Positions 31,582-43,320 of a stretch of 64,000 nt of DNA are shown in pieces; the first letter of the stretch is position 1; every line of letters starts with the position of its first letter. The DNA comes from Mermis nigrescens (taxonomy: Eukaryota > Nematoda > Enoplea > Mermithida > Mermithidae), in contig JAVLUZ010000273.1 of the NCBI GenBank assembly GCA_036768485.1, forward strand, positions 128,963 through 192,962, read 5' to 3'. The position numbers and the translations under genes are program-made. The notes under the pieces are model-generated. The model had not been told where the DNA came from, made no database searches, and worked only from the letters and a program-made list of their open reading frames with translations.

Positions 31582-31697
31582 TTAGTCCAGTGTTTCATTG
31601 TCTGAATCATCAATAAATTCTATGTCGCTGCTATTATCACTATTTGAATCTTCGCTACTGCTGCTGCTTGTGCCGCATTCTACGTGTTCATCAGCCT
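31582..31697 (-). pseudogene. Acidic tail remnant, possibly of a hAT transposase
   Basis: On the minus strand 38 codons read EHVECGTSSSSSEDSNSDNS, then IEFIDDSDNETLD and a stop. A similar acidic tail ends the hATC remnant at 21.5 kb and a frame at 48.2-48.4 kb. Its position just inside one end of hAT4 fits the 3' end of a former transposase gene, but no catalytic domain remains. Confidence 0.45.
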
Positions 31698-32344
31698 AAG
31701 TGATTGGGAGTTTCCACGTATTGAATCCAATTGCTCGCAAATTATGCTTTAGAAATAAGTGCTTCTGAAGATTTTTGCTTCAATCGAATTCTTAAACCAT
31801 TAGTTAAATCACGAGCAGTGATCGGACCGAGCCTCGGCCTCGGCAAGCCTCGGCGTTTTTGGAGCCTCGGCCTCGGTGCCGAGGGCGAAGCTGAAAAGTG
31901 CCGAGGCGCCGAGGGTTAAAATCAAATTTGAATAAGTTTAATATGTCCGTTGAATATAAACTATTTAGAATGCATCTGCAGTACAAAGGCTATTTTATAC
32001 CTAAAGACTTTTCTTGTGGTTTCAGTCGCGTACCCAGTTACACAAAGTTACATACAGCAAAGTGCCAATTTATTATTCATGTGATGACTAACTTTTAATT
32101 CTCATGCTTGCTACATGGATCGGAAACAAACATTCACGAAGGGAGGGGTGGTGTAGGTTTATTACCCCCTCTCAGGGTACAAGACTCAAGTCACTGTCAG
32201 ACGATTTTTGGTGAAAACCTTTTGAATATTTTTGAACCTAATTTTTACTATGGCAAAAGTGCAGCTAACTATTAGAATTTCCCGAAGTGATACAGTATTT
32301 TTGAATGTAAGCAAGAGTAAATAGACAAAGTGTCACTATAAAAC

Positions 32345-32585
32345 ATGCAGGTAACAGCTCAAAATTTTCGGAAGGGACGGCTAGAAATTTCGGGTGGGGG
32401 ATTAGCGACTCTAATTCTATGTCAAAAATGGCAAAAGCACCTAAAATAGGCAACAAAGCGCAAATTTTCGCCAAAAATGGGGAGGGTGGGTCAAAATTTT
32501 CTGACGTTGGAGGGAAGGGTTAGGGGAGGACGTCCAACCCTGGGTGGGTGGGGAATTCCCCAAAGCCCTTCCTGTTACACGTATG
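32345..32585. repeat. Family J MITE-like copy
   Basis: It contains GCAGGTAACAGCTCAAAATTT at its left and TTCCTGTTACACGTATG at its right. It also has GGGGAGGGTGGGTCAAAATT, as in the 4637-4855 element. The TSD was not resolved. Confidence 0.6.
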
Positions 32586-33251
32586 GTTTTCGGCCATTTT
32601 TTGAGAGAGGGCGTAAATGATTACGAAATTTCGGCCGAAAATCGCAAAAAACGCACCTAAAAATGGCCAATAAATGCACGTTTTTGCCAAAAATCAATTT
32701 CGGCTCGTGCATTTTTTGGAGCCATTTTTACACAATGTTAAAATACTTTCGTGGACAAAGTGATATTAATTATATCGTTTTTTAGTATTTTTTTAGGAAA
32801 TTTCAAAAAATTTTCGGCGCTTCGCGCAAAATATCGCTAACATACTGTATTTAGATTGAAGCAGAGGCATTAAACACTCAAAAATCAATTTTTGTGTAAT
32901 CTAGGCATCTTTATGCAGATTTAAATATCTTTTGTATCCATTTATACTGTTTTTAAAAATTTTATGCAAAACAAGTACTATTCAATAACTCAGCACATTT
33001 AGCCGTTCGAAGATAAAATTGACTAATTTATCCTGATGTTGCATTGGGTTTCTAAGCACAGTAGTGCTTATTACAAGATTTCATTGGCATATTACAATAT
33101 CTGTAATATTTCTGATTTTGTAGTACAAGTTGTTTTAGCTTTCTCAGTCAAGTTTTATGTGTAAATTTCATCAAAAGCTCATAAAAATTTCGGCGCTTCG
33201 CGCCAAATAATCTTATGAACTATATCCAGGCCGAATTATCACATTTAGGAC

Positions 33252-33638
33252 CACGGTTTTTTGTATTCGGCAAAGATTTTTCATGATGTACAGAGACTTT
33301 TCAGGACTGTCTTTGTACATGCACAAAGATTTTTGGAGAGACAAAAACTGTAAAAAGGTGTAAAATTCCCGAAAATTTTCGGCGCATCAGTAATTGTCTG
33401 TCCTATATATCTTTAAAATAGTAGAATTTGCATTTAGAATGGAAAAAATGTCAAATATTCAGAAACCCAGGAATTAGCTAAGATACGCTACCGAAGGTCG
33501 AAAACCCCTGTTTTACCACACTAAATCGCTATTGTACCATACTTAGTACACAAAAATTTGCATGTACAAAATGTTCAAAGACTTTTGGATACCATTTTTG
33601 TACATGTAAAAAGGTATCTTGCACAAAAAAAAACACTG
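33252..33638. mobile_element. Family F hAT-like element, 387 bp
   Basis: The ends CACGGTTTTTTGTATTCGG and AAAAAAAAACACTG are inverted repeats. The TSD TTTAGGAC / TTTAGGGC (33244-33251 and 33639-33646) matches in seven of eight. The motif TTTGTACATG-CACAAAG is repeated near the ends. Related elements are at 39.4, 50.6, 51.9 and 58.7 kb. Confidence 0.85.
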
Positions 33639-34451
33639 TTTAGGGCTGCATGTCGGTTGCAGGTCACACACTGGCAGTATGTAAAAATGTGTATGTTTAA
33701 AAATATATTTATATAAAATATCTACAAAAATTTGTTCGCTCATACAAAGACACTACTTAATTTACTGGTCCCCCATTTTGGGATTTCACCCTTCCCTCAA
33801 CTCTGGACCTTGGAAAACTATGATCGGAAAGTAGAGTGCAGTTTCCGTCATATTACCTACCACACCAGAATTGGATGACTAAAAGCGTGTTTAAACATGC
33901 ATTACTGCAAAAGCGAGCACAACAATGGCTACGGTTCTGTCTTTACTTAGCTTATTTCGTTTGTTCGTTTATTTTTTTGACACTGTTTTCTTATTTATTT
34001 ATAGTAATAAAAGTTTTTAAGTGCTTGTTCAGCCATATTTTTTATTAACTTTTCCAAGTCTTCAACGGCAACTTGTTAAATTAAGTATGCTTTCATTCTG
34101 CTGACTTTATTCAATAAATCCTTCACACATTTAATCTACTATTTTTGAAAATTACATTCGATAAAGCGTTCAATATTACGATTATTCTCTAGCTCATGTG
34201 CATACAAAATATTCTAAGAGTACTATTTATGGGTATAGGTATATAAGCTTGACCCTCGGCATTACCCTCGGCCTGGCCTCGGCCTCGGCCGAGGCAAGGA
34301 TTTTAGGGCGCCTCGGCCTCGGCCGAGGCCGAGGGTCCAAAAAGCACCCTCGGTCCGATCACTGATCACGAGCTGACTTGCATTCGCGTTGGCTGGACAC
34401 AGATTTAATAGGCGGACTGAGGTATTTTTAGAGCTAACTTATAGAAGTGAG

Positions 34452-34837
34452 CATACATGATCATGGGGGGTCCCCCCAAATTTCAAAGCTTCCGCAAACA
34501 ATTTTTCACCCCTTCAGAATTCACATTTTTTAAGAAAAATCATATGAAGTGTCTAAATTTAAGCATTTTTAGGCTCGAATGGCTCAAGATTGTCAAATTT
34601 TTGGCGCTTCGCGCCAAATTGGCATCAAATAGCCACTTTCTGACTATATTTTGGTCAATTTATTGCCATTTCTCAAAATTTTTTTCATGTCTTTATGTTC
34701 TAGAAAGAAAGAGCATCATCAGAAATGCTTAAAAATCGCGTTTTCAATGCATATCAAGCATTTTTACGGTAAAAAAAATGCACTTTAAAAAATTTTTCGA
34801 TGTCACCCTCTCTGAAATTTTTCACTGTGCATGTCTG
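34452..34837. mobile_element. Family I MITE with TSD
   Basis: It starts CATACATGATCATGGG and ends CTGTGCATGTCTG. The TSD is GAAGTGAG / GAAGCGAG (34444-34451 and 34838-34845). The hairpin TTGGCGCTTCGCGCCAA sits at 34601-34617. Confidence 0.85.
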
Positions 34838-34845
34838 GAAGCGAG

Positions 34846-35504
34846 TAGAAATGATGGCACACAGTCAATGCCCTAACAGAGCATGATTTTACAAGCAATT
34901 TAAAATAAGAAACAAAGACTTTGAATATAAATGAGAAAGCTCCAATGAAAAACAGAAGTAATAATAAAACCAGAAACAGAAGTAGTGGAATCCCAGAGAT
35001 GTAGCGACTGGGCGGAATAGGTATTGGATGTAATAAATGAGACATATATTGTTTATCGGATCGAATGCAATTCTGCAACGTACTTTACATTCGCCTATAA
35101 TTAACTTCCGTCCTAATAACTATTACACAAGAAAGGCGTTTTAAAGCAGGCAGTTCCCATTCAATTAAATGTAAAAGTGTTTTTTGTAAAAAATATTTTT
35201 TGAAAAGTTACAATTTCCAACTATAAATAGAACGTATTTGTCAATGCTAAATCTTCTAGCCACTAGCTACAAATAGATGAGATAAAAGTAGCATTTGGTT
35301 TAATGACTTAAGTGAAGGAATTGAAAACATGCAGATTTTCCTGAACATTTAATCAGTAAAAGCTCATTTATACATAGTAGCAAAATATATAACAAGGACT
35401 GAGTATACATATGGTCGAATCAGTACGGTTCTCAAAATTAACACTTGCCCATTGATAAATACCTGGCAGTATCACATCCTGTACAAAATACGAATTACAC
35501 TAAA
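34846..35504. other. Interior of hAT4, no feature recognised
   Basis: AT-rich sequence. A minus-strand open frame (34803-35078) with a hydrophobic run has no support as a gene. Confidence 0.5.
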
Positions 35505-35611
35505 TTTTTCCCCGGCTCCGGCCATTTTTCGACCTTGCCCCGGCTGAGGCCGGGGATGCTGAAAAATGGCCGGGAATTCAGGGCCGGGGCACCCGTCGAT
35601 CACTTTGGTAG

Positions 35612-35990
35612 CATAGGAGTAGCCAGGATTTTCGCCACGGGGGAATCCAAAAATTTTTCATCTAAAGACCCATAAAAACGGGTGGGGCCGTTGAATAACC
35701 TGTTTTTTTTAGCTTTTCACATCGTCCTGCACTATTGAAGCAATAAATAAATGTACTTTTAAAAAAATTCACGTTTTCGATGAAAAAATGCTTATAATGC
35801 GCGCAAAGCGCTAATTTTTTGACTTTTGCTGCAATAAAACGATAGAAACTGCCAAAAAATAGAAGAAATTAATGCGAAGCGCCGAATTTATCGATTTTGC
35901 GTCGCAGAACAGCATCATGCAACCATATTGCTCAGTTATATTTATATTGCTCAAAAGTTTATGATCACGAGAAAATAATAACTTCAGAAT
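35612..35990. repeat. Family B element end (truncated)
   Basis: It begins CATAGGAGTAGCCAGG immediately beside the hAT4 TSD and matches the terminal inverted repeat of the element at 43861-45159. GCGCGCAAAGCGC and GCGAAGCGCCGAA hairpin motifs follow. The other end was not found, so it appears truncated by the CR1 fragment that follows. Confidence 0.5.
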
Positions 35991-36400
35991 CAGACTTGAG
36001 CGTTGATAAGCTTTTTAATTATTTCATGATAATGCTGTTGAACTTTCAAATTTAGAGACGTTAGAACACCTAAGTCACGGACACATTCGGAATCAGAAGG
36101 CATAAGATTGTTCCGAATTCTAGCTGCACTAATAGCGAAACCATACTGTTTACAATCAAGACCAAGATTGTCTAGATAGATCTGATTTGCAAATGCATTA
36201 CTAGCACGCGAATGACCATGAAACTGATAAAAATCTTTAGGAGTTAAGAGGTTTTTCATGAATAATATGTGTAACAATTAAATCAAAATAAATTCTACGG
36301 AGTTCAAGCCTCTCTAAATTCAATGCTTTCATCCTTTGTTCATAAGAAATATTAGTAAATTCAAATAACCTTTTAGTAAATTTACGCTGTACTACCACAC
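35990..36400 (-). pseudogene. CR1 reverse transcriptase fragment, rearranged
   Basis: On the minus strand two pieces are CR1-like. One is ECVRDLGVLTSLNLKVQQHY (compare VYVRDLGVLISHNLKFKEHY in the complete copy). The other, at 36280-36395, reads VQRKFTKRLFEFTNISYEQR and LERLELRR. Sequence between them has been lost or shuffled. Confidence 0.7.
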
Positions 36401-37296
36401 ATGAGCGTGGGGGCATGGAAGGCCGAATACCACGCCCATTAGAACTTTGGGTGTAGAGTTTCCTATTCCCCTCTTACATTTATGCTTGGGTGTAAATTAA
36501 TGCAGTGCGCTATTTGAAGGCTAATTTCGATGTGGTGATTTTAATTGCACAACAAAATGTCGCAGGGACGTGGTTTTACACATGTAGCTTACAACTGTTT
36601 CGACTTAAAAATAGTTGGAGGAACTTCAAATGGAAATCAGTCAACTGTGCAAAGAATAAATGCATGTTCTCGTACATATATATGTATACTGTTGGATATC
36701 ATTTTATCCCTAAAATGGCCTTTGGGGTTTAAATAATCTTCAAGCCCCGGAATTTGCAATTTTTCAGAAAATGCTTAGAAAAGGTGTTGTTTTAAGCATT
36801 TTAGATATCTGCTTGCTCAAAATTGCCTCATTTTAGGCCGCAATATGTTCATTTTTAGACTATATTTTGTTCAATTTATTTGGATTTTTCGGTATTTTTC
36901 TAATAACTTCTGTGTTTTTACGTTCTAGTAGGGAAGAGCATCGTCAGAAACGCAAAAAAATCAAGTTTTAAATGTGTAACTAGTATCCACCATGTTTGAG
37001 CCGAAAAGACTAGAAAAACTTTTGGTTTCACCACCCGCCCCCTGAATTCCCATTTTGTACATGTACGCTGAGAGTGTCTGACTTCCAAAAGTCTTGGTTG
37101 GGGTCGCCCTCCCCTTACTCCTCCCAGTATGCATATGCTAGCGTATTACTGTCGTATTATGTTACTACATTTAGTGAATACGGATGATGACCGTATTTCT
37201 AAAACTGTTTTGAATGTATTGCTTGACGAGATTCTGACCATTTAAGCTGGGTTATCATATTGTCCATCGATTTTCTCCTTAGTTGTGTAAGTTTAC
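36401..37296. other. 5' flank of CHIC with a degraded family I copy
   Basis: 36690-37075 resembles family I in reduced form: TTGCTCAAAATTGCC, GAAGAGCATCGTCAGAAACG, and the ending CATTTTGTACATGTACGC. No TATA box or other promoter element can be assigned with confidence. An in-frame stop (37288-37290) lies just before the CHIC start. Confidence 0.45.
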
Positions 37297-37421
37297 ATGT
37301 CAGTCAATCGCTTCGATATCATTGAAAGAGTCGATGACATCGTTGAATTATCCAGCGGATCGCTACCGCGATCAAGCATGTCAGAAGCAATTATTATTCG
37401 TGGATCAGGCCACATGACAGT
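37297..37421 (+). CDS. CHIC: CHIC1/2-like protein, exon 1 with start codon
   Basis: ATG at 37297 is preceded in frame by TAA at 37288, which fixes the start. The product begins MSVNRFDIIERVDDIVELSS and reaches EAIIIRGSGHMTV. CHIC proteins have an acidic N-terminus followed by the conserved VVVRGSGHVTVFGLSN-x-F motif, and the join to exon 2 completes it. The donor is CAGT|GTAAGC with two bases of a codon carried over. The N-terminal 28 residues are less acidic than the vertebrate proteins. CHIC1/CHIC2 are small palmitoylated proteins on vesicles and the plasma membrane; their molecular role is poorly known. Confidence 0.93.
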
Positions 37422-39141
37422 GTAAGCTGATGATTGTAATTTAATGCATGTGTATTAATTTTTTGATATTATTACTTCTTAGTTGAAAGGTTAGTGACGG
37501 ACGCTACTCATAAAATTTCATATTGCTTATTATAAAACATAATTTTTGTGTAATATTCATTGTTTATGCATTCAATTTCATGGCTTAGCAAAGAAAAAGT
37601 ATGTCGTAAACTAAATTATAGCGCAAAGCGCGAGAAAATGTATGCCAAGTATATACCATGAATAATTCAAACTTTTTAGAGGAAATTAATTAGGTACTTA
37701 CATAAAAGGACAAGTTAGAATGTTGAAATTTATCAATTCTGCATAGACTTTTTATATTGAATTTTTCTTGTAAATTCAAACCGAATTGAAACATTTATGT
37801 TTGTCAGCCCGTCGGAAAGTGTTGATTCCACTTGCTGAAAAGCATGCAAAAATTATGTTTTGTTAAGACTTTTTGATGCACTTTCAAATCTGATTTTTCT
37901 TTTCAGGGTAACAAAAAATTTGAAATAGGCGAGTTATTTCGGTATAAGGGACGGGTCCGTGACCTTGTACGCCGTATAGCATACTTGCAGTCAAAGGCGA
38001 CAATTAAGAAATTTTACTTGTGGAATCAGATTCCTGTTGTTTACACTATAACTCGAGCCCGTCCCGTATTCGTTATTTTATTAATTAGGCACTCGAATAA
38101 CAAACTGTTATCTGCAAATTTTGAAACTCTGACCTAATATTCTATAAAAACTTTTGAGCTGTTGCATCCCAAGATAAATGAATGGGTAACAAGTACATAT
38201 CACCTTCTATAAGTGAATTGTGCAGACCATACATGTTACACGGGGTAATGGGGGATCCCCCACCCAAAGTCGGTCTTTCCCCCTTCATACACCCTAATAA
38301 ACCCCCCCCCCGATTTTTGGAAAAAAATGAATTTTTTGGCCGTTTTTAGGCGTTTTTTGGCCAATTTTGTTCAGAAATTGGAAGTCACCTATCCCCCTTA
38401 AAATGGCCGGGACTCCTTCTTAAAATTCGAGCCGTTACATGTATGTTGCAGAAAAAGATGAATTTTTCCAAGAATATCTTTTAATGTCAACGCATGTTAA
38501 ATATATTTCAGTGCTTTCTATGATGCCTTCTTTAAGTAGGTATACTAAGAATGGATTGCAATTTGCATTAAATTTAGTTTGATAATCTACTCTAGCCTAT
38601 TTTTGTTATGTACATATCGCTTTTTTTGAAAACTCTTTTTTAGAAAGAAAGTTTTATTTGCCGCTCTGAACTTTTTAATTCAAAATGTTGTCTTTTCATC
38701 TTATCTTTCGAATTCTGATGTACACAAGTAGTTTAGTCGAATTCTACTCAAAGAAATCTAATCCTACCTTTTTCTATTCCAGTTTTCAGGTAGTACCTAT
38801 ATAAAACACCTACTAAAAATAATACATATCTATAAATTTTAATGGAACTAAATTTAAAAGATGAGTGCATGTGCATTCACAGGAACGGTCTCAAAATTTA
38901 TTATTCAATTTTTGCTGAATACTGTCAATCAGAATTCAATCGACTGCATTAATTCTTCGGAAAATACTGACAGACGGATAAGGTTATTATCCCATTTTGT
39001 GATTCGCTCAGTCGCCGAACGAAACCTTGTTGCTTGTCCCTGGACGGATCGTCACATGTTGTTTTGAAGCTAAAAACTTATTACATATATGCGTTTGCTC
39101 ATTAATATTCGAGTATGTAAGAATTTGTTAATAATATTTAG
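37422..39141. other. CHIC intron 1 with a family J copy
   Basis: 1.7 kb. Apart from family J (38236-38443) and one hairpin-like motif near 37625, it is AT-rich with nothing recognised. The 68-codon open frame at 38861-39067 has no support. Confidence 0.6.
38236..38443. mobile_element. Family J MITE, inverted copy
   Basis: The ends CATACATGTTACACGG and CCGTTACATGTATG are inverted repeats. The flanks GTGCAGAC and TTGCAGAA agree at six of eight positions, a decayed TSD. Confidence 0.75.
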
Positions 39142-39196
39142 ATTTGGCCTGAGCAATCGATTTCGCTCTGAATTTCCTGCAAAACTTACGGGAAAG
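39142..39196 (+). CDS. CHIC: CHIC1/2-like protein, exon 2
   Basis: A 55-bp exon lies between acceptor ATTTAG and donor AAG|GTAATG. It encodes FGLSNRFRSEFPAKLTGK, against FGLSNKFESEFPSSLTGK in human CHIC2. Its first base completes the Val codon from exon 1. It is too short for ORF scanning but is certain from the match and phases. Confidence 0.96.
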
Positions 39197-39387
39197 GTAA
39201 TGTTTTGATGTGAATTTGGCCGATTAAATTAATTATGCTTTAAAACTTTATTTCTTCTGCTCAAATGTTAGTCTTTTATGCTCGTAGTTTTTGGTCTCTG
39301 AATGCTGAGCTTAATGATTTAATTGAACATTGAAAATTTGTTGCAATAGCGAAAATATGTCAATTGAAACAATTTTTAAAATGTACC

Positions 39388-40464
39388 CAGTGTTTTTTTT
39401 ATTTGCACAGTGCAAACTTTTTGGGCCCGTACAAAGAAAAAATTTGGTGATCTTTGCACGGTGCAAAGAAAAACACCAAAAATCTTATTGTCTTTCTAGC
39501 ACGCCCACTGAGTTCAATTTTTCATCCTATTTTCATTTCTGATGCAGACAGGCTTATTCTACTTTGCGTATTCCATTACCAAATTAGCAAGAAGTGGATC
39601 TTGTTTTAGCTTGTTTTACTTTTTTCAAAGGTCACCCAATTTTAAAAGTGCAAAAGTTTCAAATGAGCATTTTTTGGTAAAAATGCAAAGATTTTCGGTA
39701 CTAGTGCTGGATGTCCCATGCCTTTTTTCGACACTTTTCCCTAATGTAGTAAATTTCTAGACCAGGTTAAACGAATAATTAGGTTTTTGTTTTACTTTAC
39801 AGTGCCTACAAATTGTTAATTAACTTTTCTGCGTCATGTTAACAGGTAATTACGCTATTTTTCATTTTTTACTCATGCCATTTTCAGAGCTTTTATATGT
39901 TTTTAAACAGGATTTCGATAATTATGACGATTGAAGCTTTATTTTAATTTTAGCATTACAGTGTTGTTTTTTACACATTTTTCAGTGCTAGAGAGTGAAA
40001 AATCTGAAGTGCTTTGTTTGGAAAATCCCAATAAAGTTTCGCGCTTCGTGCGATTTCTTCACTTCTATAGATATTTTCAGCATAAACATTTCAAATAAAA
40101 TTTTACATTTGATCATTTTAAAGATTTTCTGGCTCGAAAATGAGAAAAAAATTTTCGCGCTTCGTGCGACTTCCACTCTATAACATGAATCGCTAGAAAA
40201 ATATGTCATTTTATTTTTTAGCATTAAATTCCTGCAGAAACCATTAAATGTGCTGAAAATTTGTTACAGAAATCGCAAATCTTTCATTTTTCTCAGGGTA
40301 AACATAGTGTGAAAGATATGACGGCTAAACCTACAGTATCCTACCGCGCGAAGCGCGGAAAATTTTGTATATAAAATACACTTGTACAAAAAATTTTCGG
40401 TCGTGCAAAAGGATTTTGTGAGGTTTTTTGCACGGTGCAAAGAGGCCCGTGCAAAAAAACACTG
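39388..40464. mobile_element. Family F hAT-like element, 1077 bp, perfect TSD
   Basis: The ends CAGTGTTTTTTTTATTTGCAC and GTGCAAAAAAACACTG are inverted repeats. The TSD AATGTACC is exact (39380-39387 and 40465-40472). Here the repeated subterminal motif is TTTGCACGGTGCAAAG, in place of the TTTGTACATGTACAAAG of other family members. Confidence 0.92.
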
Positions 40465-40815
40465 AATGTACCTACATCATTTTTAACTTGTCCTATATCA
40501 TTTTATTTTTATTTATTTTCTTTTTTTATTCCATCTTCCTCTGTTCCTCTTTTTTCTTTCTTTCCTGTTATTTTGTCGTATTGATGATTTCTTATTATTG
40601 TTGTTCGAATTAAGGTTAAACGCATGTTACACATGCACACTGAGGGGGGTTTCTCCCCTACCAGGGCTTTTGGAAGGCATGTCCCTCTCAGACCGTTTTG
40701 GGACGATATCTATTGCTCGAACCATAAAAAAAGCGCCAAACGACGTACCAATTTTTTATGCAGTAGAATGTTTAACTCGTTCATTTGGACACTTTTCACT
40801 TTTCTTCCATTATTT

Positions 40816-40822
<7 letters not shown>

Positions 40823-40888
<66 letters not shown>
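40823..40888. repeat. (TA)n microsatellite, left part
   Basis: An uninterrupted TA dinucleotide repeat, continuous with the tract at 41787-41870 before insertion of hAT5. Confidence 0.95.
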
Positions 40889-40892
<4 letters not shown>

Positions 40893-41782
40893 GATGTGCC
40901 GGGGCCGCTCTTTTTGCCGGGGCCGGGGCCGGGGCCTGTACAAAAGATATACCCATATTTACTATGCTATACCAAGCATCCACATTATTTCTATACTGAC
41001 CTAACATCTTAGTATTACTATTGTAAGCAATTACATATTGCTTTAATGAATTAAAGACTTAAAAATAAGCAGATAAAAGAGAAATAAACAAAAAATTTAT
41101 AAATAATTGTGAATATAGCTGTGAGGCATAGAAAACAATAAGCTAAGCTGAACAGAATATGACTTTTCGATAGTATTTATGTTGATTCGATGAAAGAAAT
41201 AGACGAGCAAAACAGTACAATACAAAATATTACGATTACATTGCACGAGAAATAAGTAAGCCAGAGATTAACTACACGCTTGAAAAACTTATCTCTAGAA
41301 TATCAACAAAATCATAGGGGCGAAAAATGCTTGTACGACGAAAAATCATTTACCAAGATTAGGGAACATGCATAATCAAATTGAAATAATATTTAATCGA
41401 TTTATAAAACAATTTTACAGACACTGGTGAAAGTCCCTTGCATTTTAAACTTTATTGTCTAAGAATTATCGGTCAAACGTGCTTATTTTCACAATAAAAA
41501 TTGTTAATTGAGCTAAGCTATTCAAGAATGTATCGAATTGTTTCAATGCTCACTCAAATCTTGATTATTAGATTACCTGAAGCGAAACACAACAGTAGCC
41601 TAAGCTTAATTTTAACGAAATTTAGCTTATTTTTGCGAATAAATAAATATTATGTTGCGTAATTCGGCAAAAAAGATTAATTTTGTTCGATTTTCATTAA
41701 TTTTTCATCGTTTTTACAGGCCCCCGCCCCGGCGCTGCCGGGGCCAGCCTGGCCCCGGCCCGGGGCCGGGGCCTGGCACACC

Positions 41783-41786
<4 letters not shown>
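40889..41786. mobile_element. hAT-type element (hAT5) inserted in a TA microsatellite
   Basis: The ends TAGAGATGTGCCGGGGCC and GGCCTGGCACACCTCTA are inverted repeats. GCCGGGGCCGGGGCC-type arrays lie inside both ends (40900-40935 and 41720-41775). The TSD cannot be seen because both flanks are (TA)n. It is non-coding, 898 bp. Confidence 0.85.

Positions 41787-41870
<84 letters not shown>
41787..41870. repeat. (TA)n microsatellite, right part
   Basis: Continuation of the TA tract beyond hAT5. Confidence 0.95.
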
Positions 41871-41874
<4 letters not shown>

Positions 41875-42622
41875 TTACAGATCATTACATCACCCTTCTT
41901 GCTAACTGTTTTCATGCAAATTTGACCACAAAAATTAATGAAGAAGAAAATGTAACAAATTAAGTATGAACATTCGACATTCAACAACAAAATTACGTTT
42001 TCAAAAATTTTTTTTTTCACAAAACTCGGTTTGACACCTTCAAGAACTTTTGACCTTATGCATGTATGTTTACATGAAATTGTTTGCAAGGTTTACTTAT
42101 CTTGATGATTGTTTGTGTTTAGAAAGTGTATGTAAATACTAATCTCATCTCATGCTGTATGACTATATTTATTTTCTGCTAGACACCGCTGATGTAGTGG
42201 AACTTGTTTTTTTCTATTTTTTCTGATTGTTACCCGCGAAGGAATCCTGTGTTACAGTAATAAGCATTGTTAGCTGATGAGAAAACTCATGCACTAGGTT
42301 TAATGAGATGGATGCAGGATTGGGAACTGTCGCCAATACTTATTTTTGAATTATTAGACTTGTAGCACTTATCAGTTTATTGAATTGAATTTTATCGCGT
42401 TTTCATCTGATCTCGTTAAAGAAAGTCAACATAAACCTTTATGTCTTGTGTGCTTCTTGAATCCATACTATGATGCAAACTTTGCTTAAATGTTTGTATA
42501 TTTGTTATCTGCTGTTTTTCACAAAATCGTGTTGTTTACGTCACTACTTTAAGTGAAAGGAGATAAGAAATTAGTAATATAAGTATAAATCATGTCATTT
42601 TGTCATTGATAGGTATTTTGGC

Positions 42623-43000
42623 CATAGGCGCACAAGGTCAGGGTCGGTGGGGGGATAAACTCTCAGAAATCCAGAAGAGTAAATTTAACGTCCACGATTT
42701 TTTTTGTCGTTTAACCGACCAAAATGGTCAAAATAGCTTATAAAACGTCTTTTTGTGATAATTTCGCATTTTTAGAGCATTTTTTAGTCCATTTTGACTG
42801 CATTATATCTATTCTAACACTAAAAGATACATAAATTGATCAATTTTTGGTGCTTTCTAGGTAAAAAAGTACATAAAAGTACTAATCTCGTGCGAAGCGC
42901 CGGAAAAATTTTGTTATTTTTACTGCTTTTGACCTCAAAAATGATGCGAAAAATTTAACATGCAAAAAATGTATGAAGATATTAATAAAGCATTTAAGTT
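42623..43000. repeat. Family R MITE, truncated inverted copy
   Basis: It starts CATAGGCGCACAAGGTCAGG, the inverse of the right end of the 16488-16874 element, and shares TTTTTAGTCCATTTTGACTG. The far end is missing. Confidence 0.6.
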
Positions 43001-43070
43001 GTCAAAATAAATTTCTGATATAATGCATTTGTTGTGATCAGGGCCTTATTTAGGTGGCGGGGGCCGCCCT

Positions 43071-43320
43071 AGGTGGGCGGCACCAAAGTTCTGGGGAGTG
43101 CAAGATTTTTTCAAAAGGTCAAAAAATGGCTTTAAAAATGGTGGTTTGGCGAAAAACACCATTTTTCAACGTTTCTCATCGAGCACTATCCATTGGCATC
43201 AACAAATTGCGGAAAAACAAAAGAAATTTCAAAAATTTTATTCTGGGGGTATTTTGCTTTCTAGGAGGGGGTATTTTTCGTTTCTGGGGGTGCATATCCC
43301 CCACGCCCAAGTATGGCGGC
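43071..43320. mobile_element. Family G MITE inside element M
   Basis: TAGGTGGGCGGCACCAAAG to CCACGCCCAAGTATGGC. GGCCGCCC lies on both sides of the element. The interior matches the 1459-1696 and 47.4-kb copies, including GGCGAAAAACACCATTTTTC. Confidence 0.75.

Larger units (their letters stand above)
31816..34364. mobile_element. hAT-type element (hAT3) with CCTCGGC arrays and perfect TSD
   Basis: The ends CAGTGATCGGACCGAG and CTCGGTCCGATCACTG are near-perfect inverted repeats. The 8-bp TSD ATCACGAG is exact (31808-31815 and 34365-34372). GCCTCGGCCTCGGC-type motifs fill about 100 bp inside each end. The interior is AT-rich, has no transposase, and contains a family J-like copy (32.35-32.58 kb) and a family F element (33252-33638). 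Confidence 0.93.
31352..35604. mobile_element. hAT-type element (hAT4) with GGCCGGGGC arrays, hosting a second hAT element
   Basis: The ends TAGTGATCGACCGGGGC and GCACCCGTCGATCACT are inverted repeats. The flanks GTGGTAGC (31344-31351) and TTGGTAGC (35605-35612) match in seven of eight bases, a decayed TSD. GGCCGGGGC-type motifs cluster inside both ends (31360-31425 and 35505-35590). The interior contains hAT3 (31816-34364), a family I MITE (34452-34837) and an acidic reading frame like a transposase tail. Confidence 0.85.
40620..41960 (+). repeat. Family N repeat split by a (TA)n tract and hAT5
   Basis: The left part (40620-40820) matches the 8.35 kb copy: ACACATGCACACTGAGGGGGG, AAAGCGCCAAACGACG and TTCATTTGGACAC. 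The right part (41870-41960) matches ATCATTACATCA...TTTTCATGCA. Between them a dinucleotide TA tract has expanded and received an insertion. Isoleucine/tyrosine repeat open frames here are artefacts of (TA)n. Confidence 0.7.

Noticed and set aside
37265..37296. Splice acceptor CTCCTTAG upstream of the CHIC ATG
   Set aside because: The frame it would open is not that of CHIC, and an in-frame TAA at 37288 precedes the ATG; it could at most mark a 5' UTR intron.
40780..42089. Open frames with long Ile-Tyr repeats
   Set aside because: They are translations of the (TA)n microsatellite.
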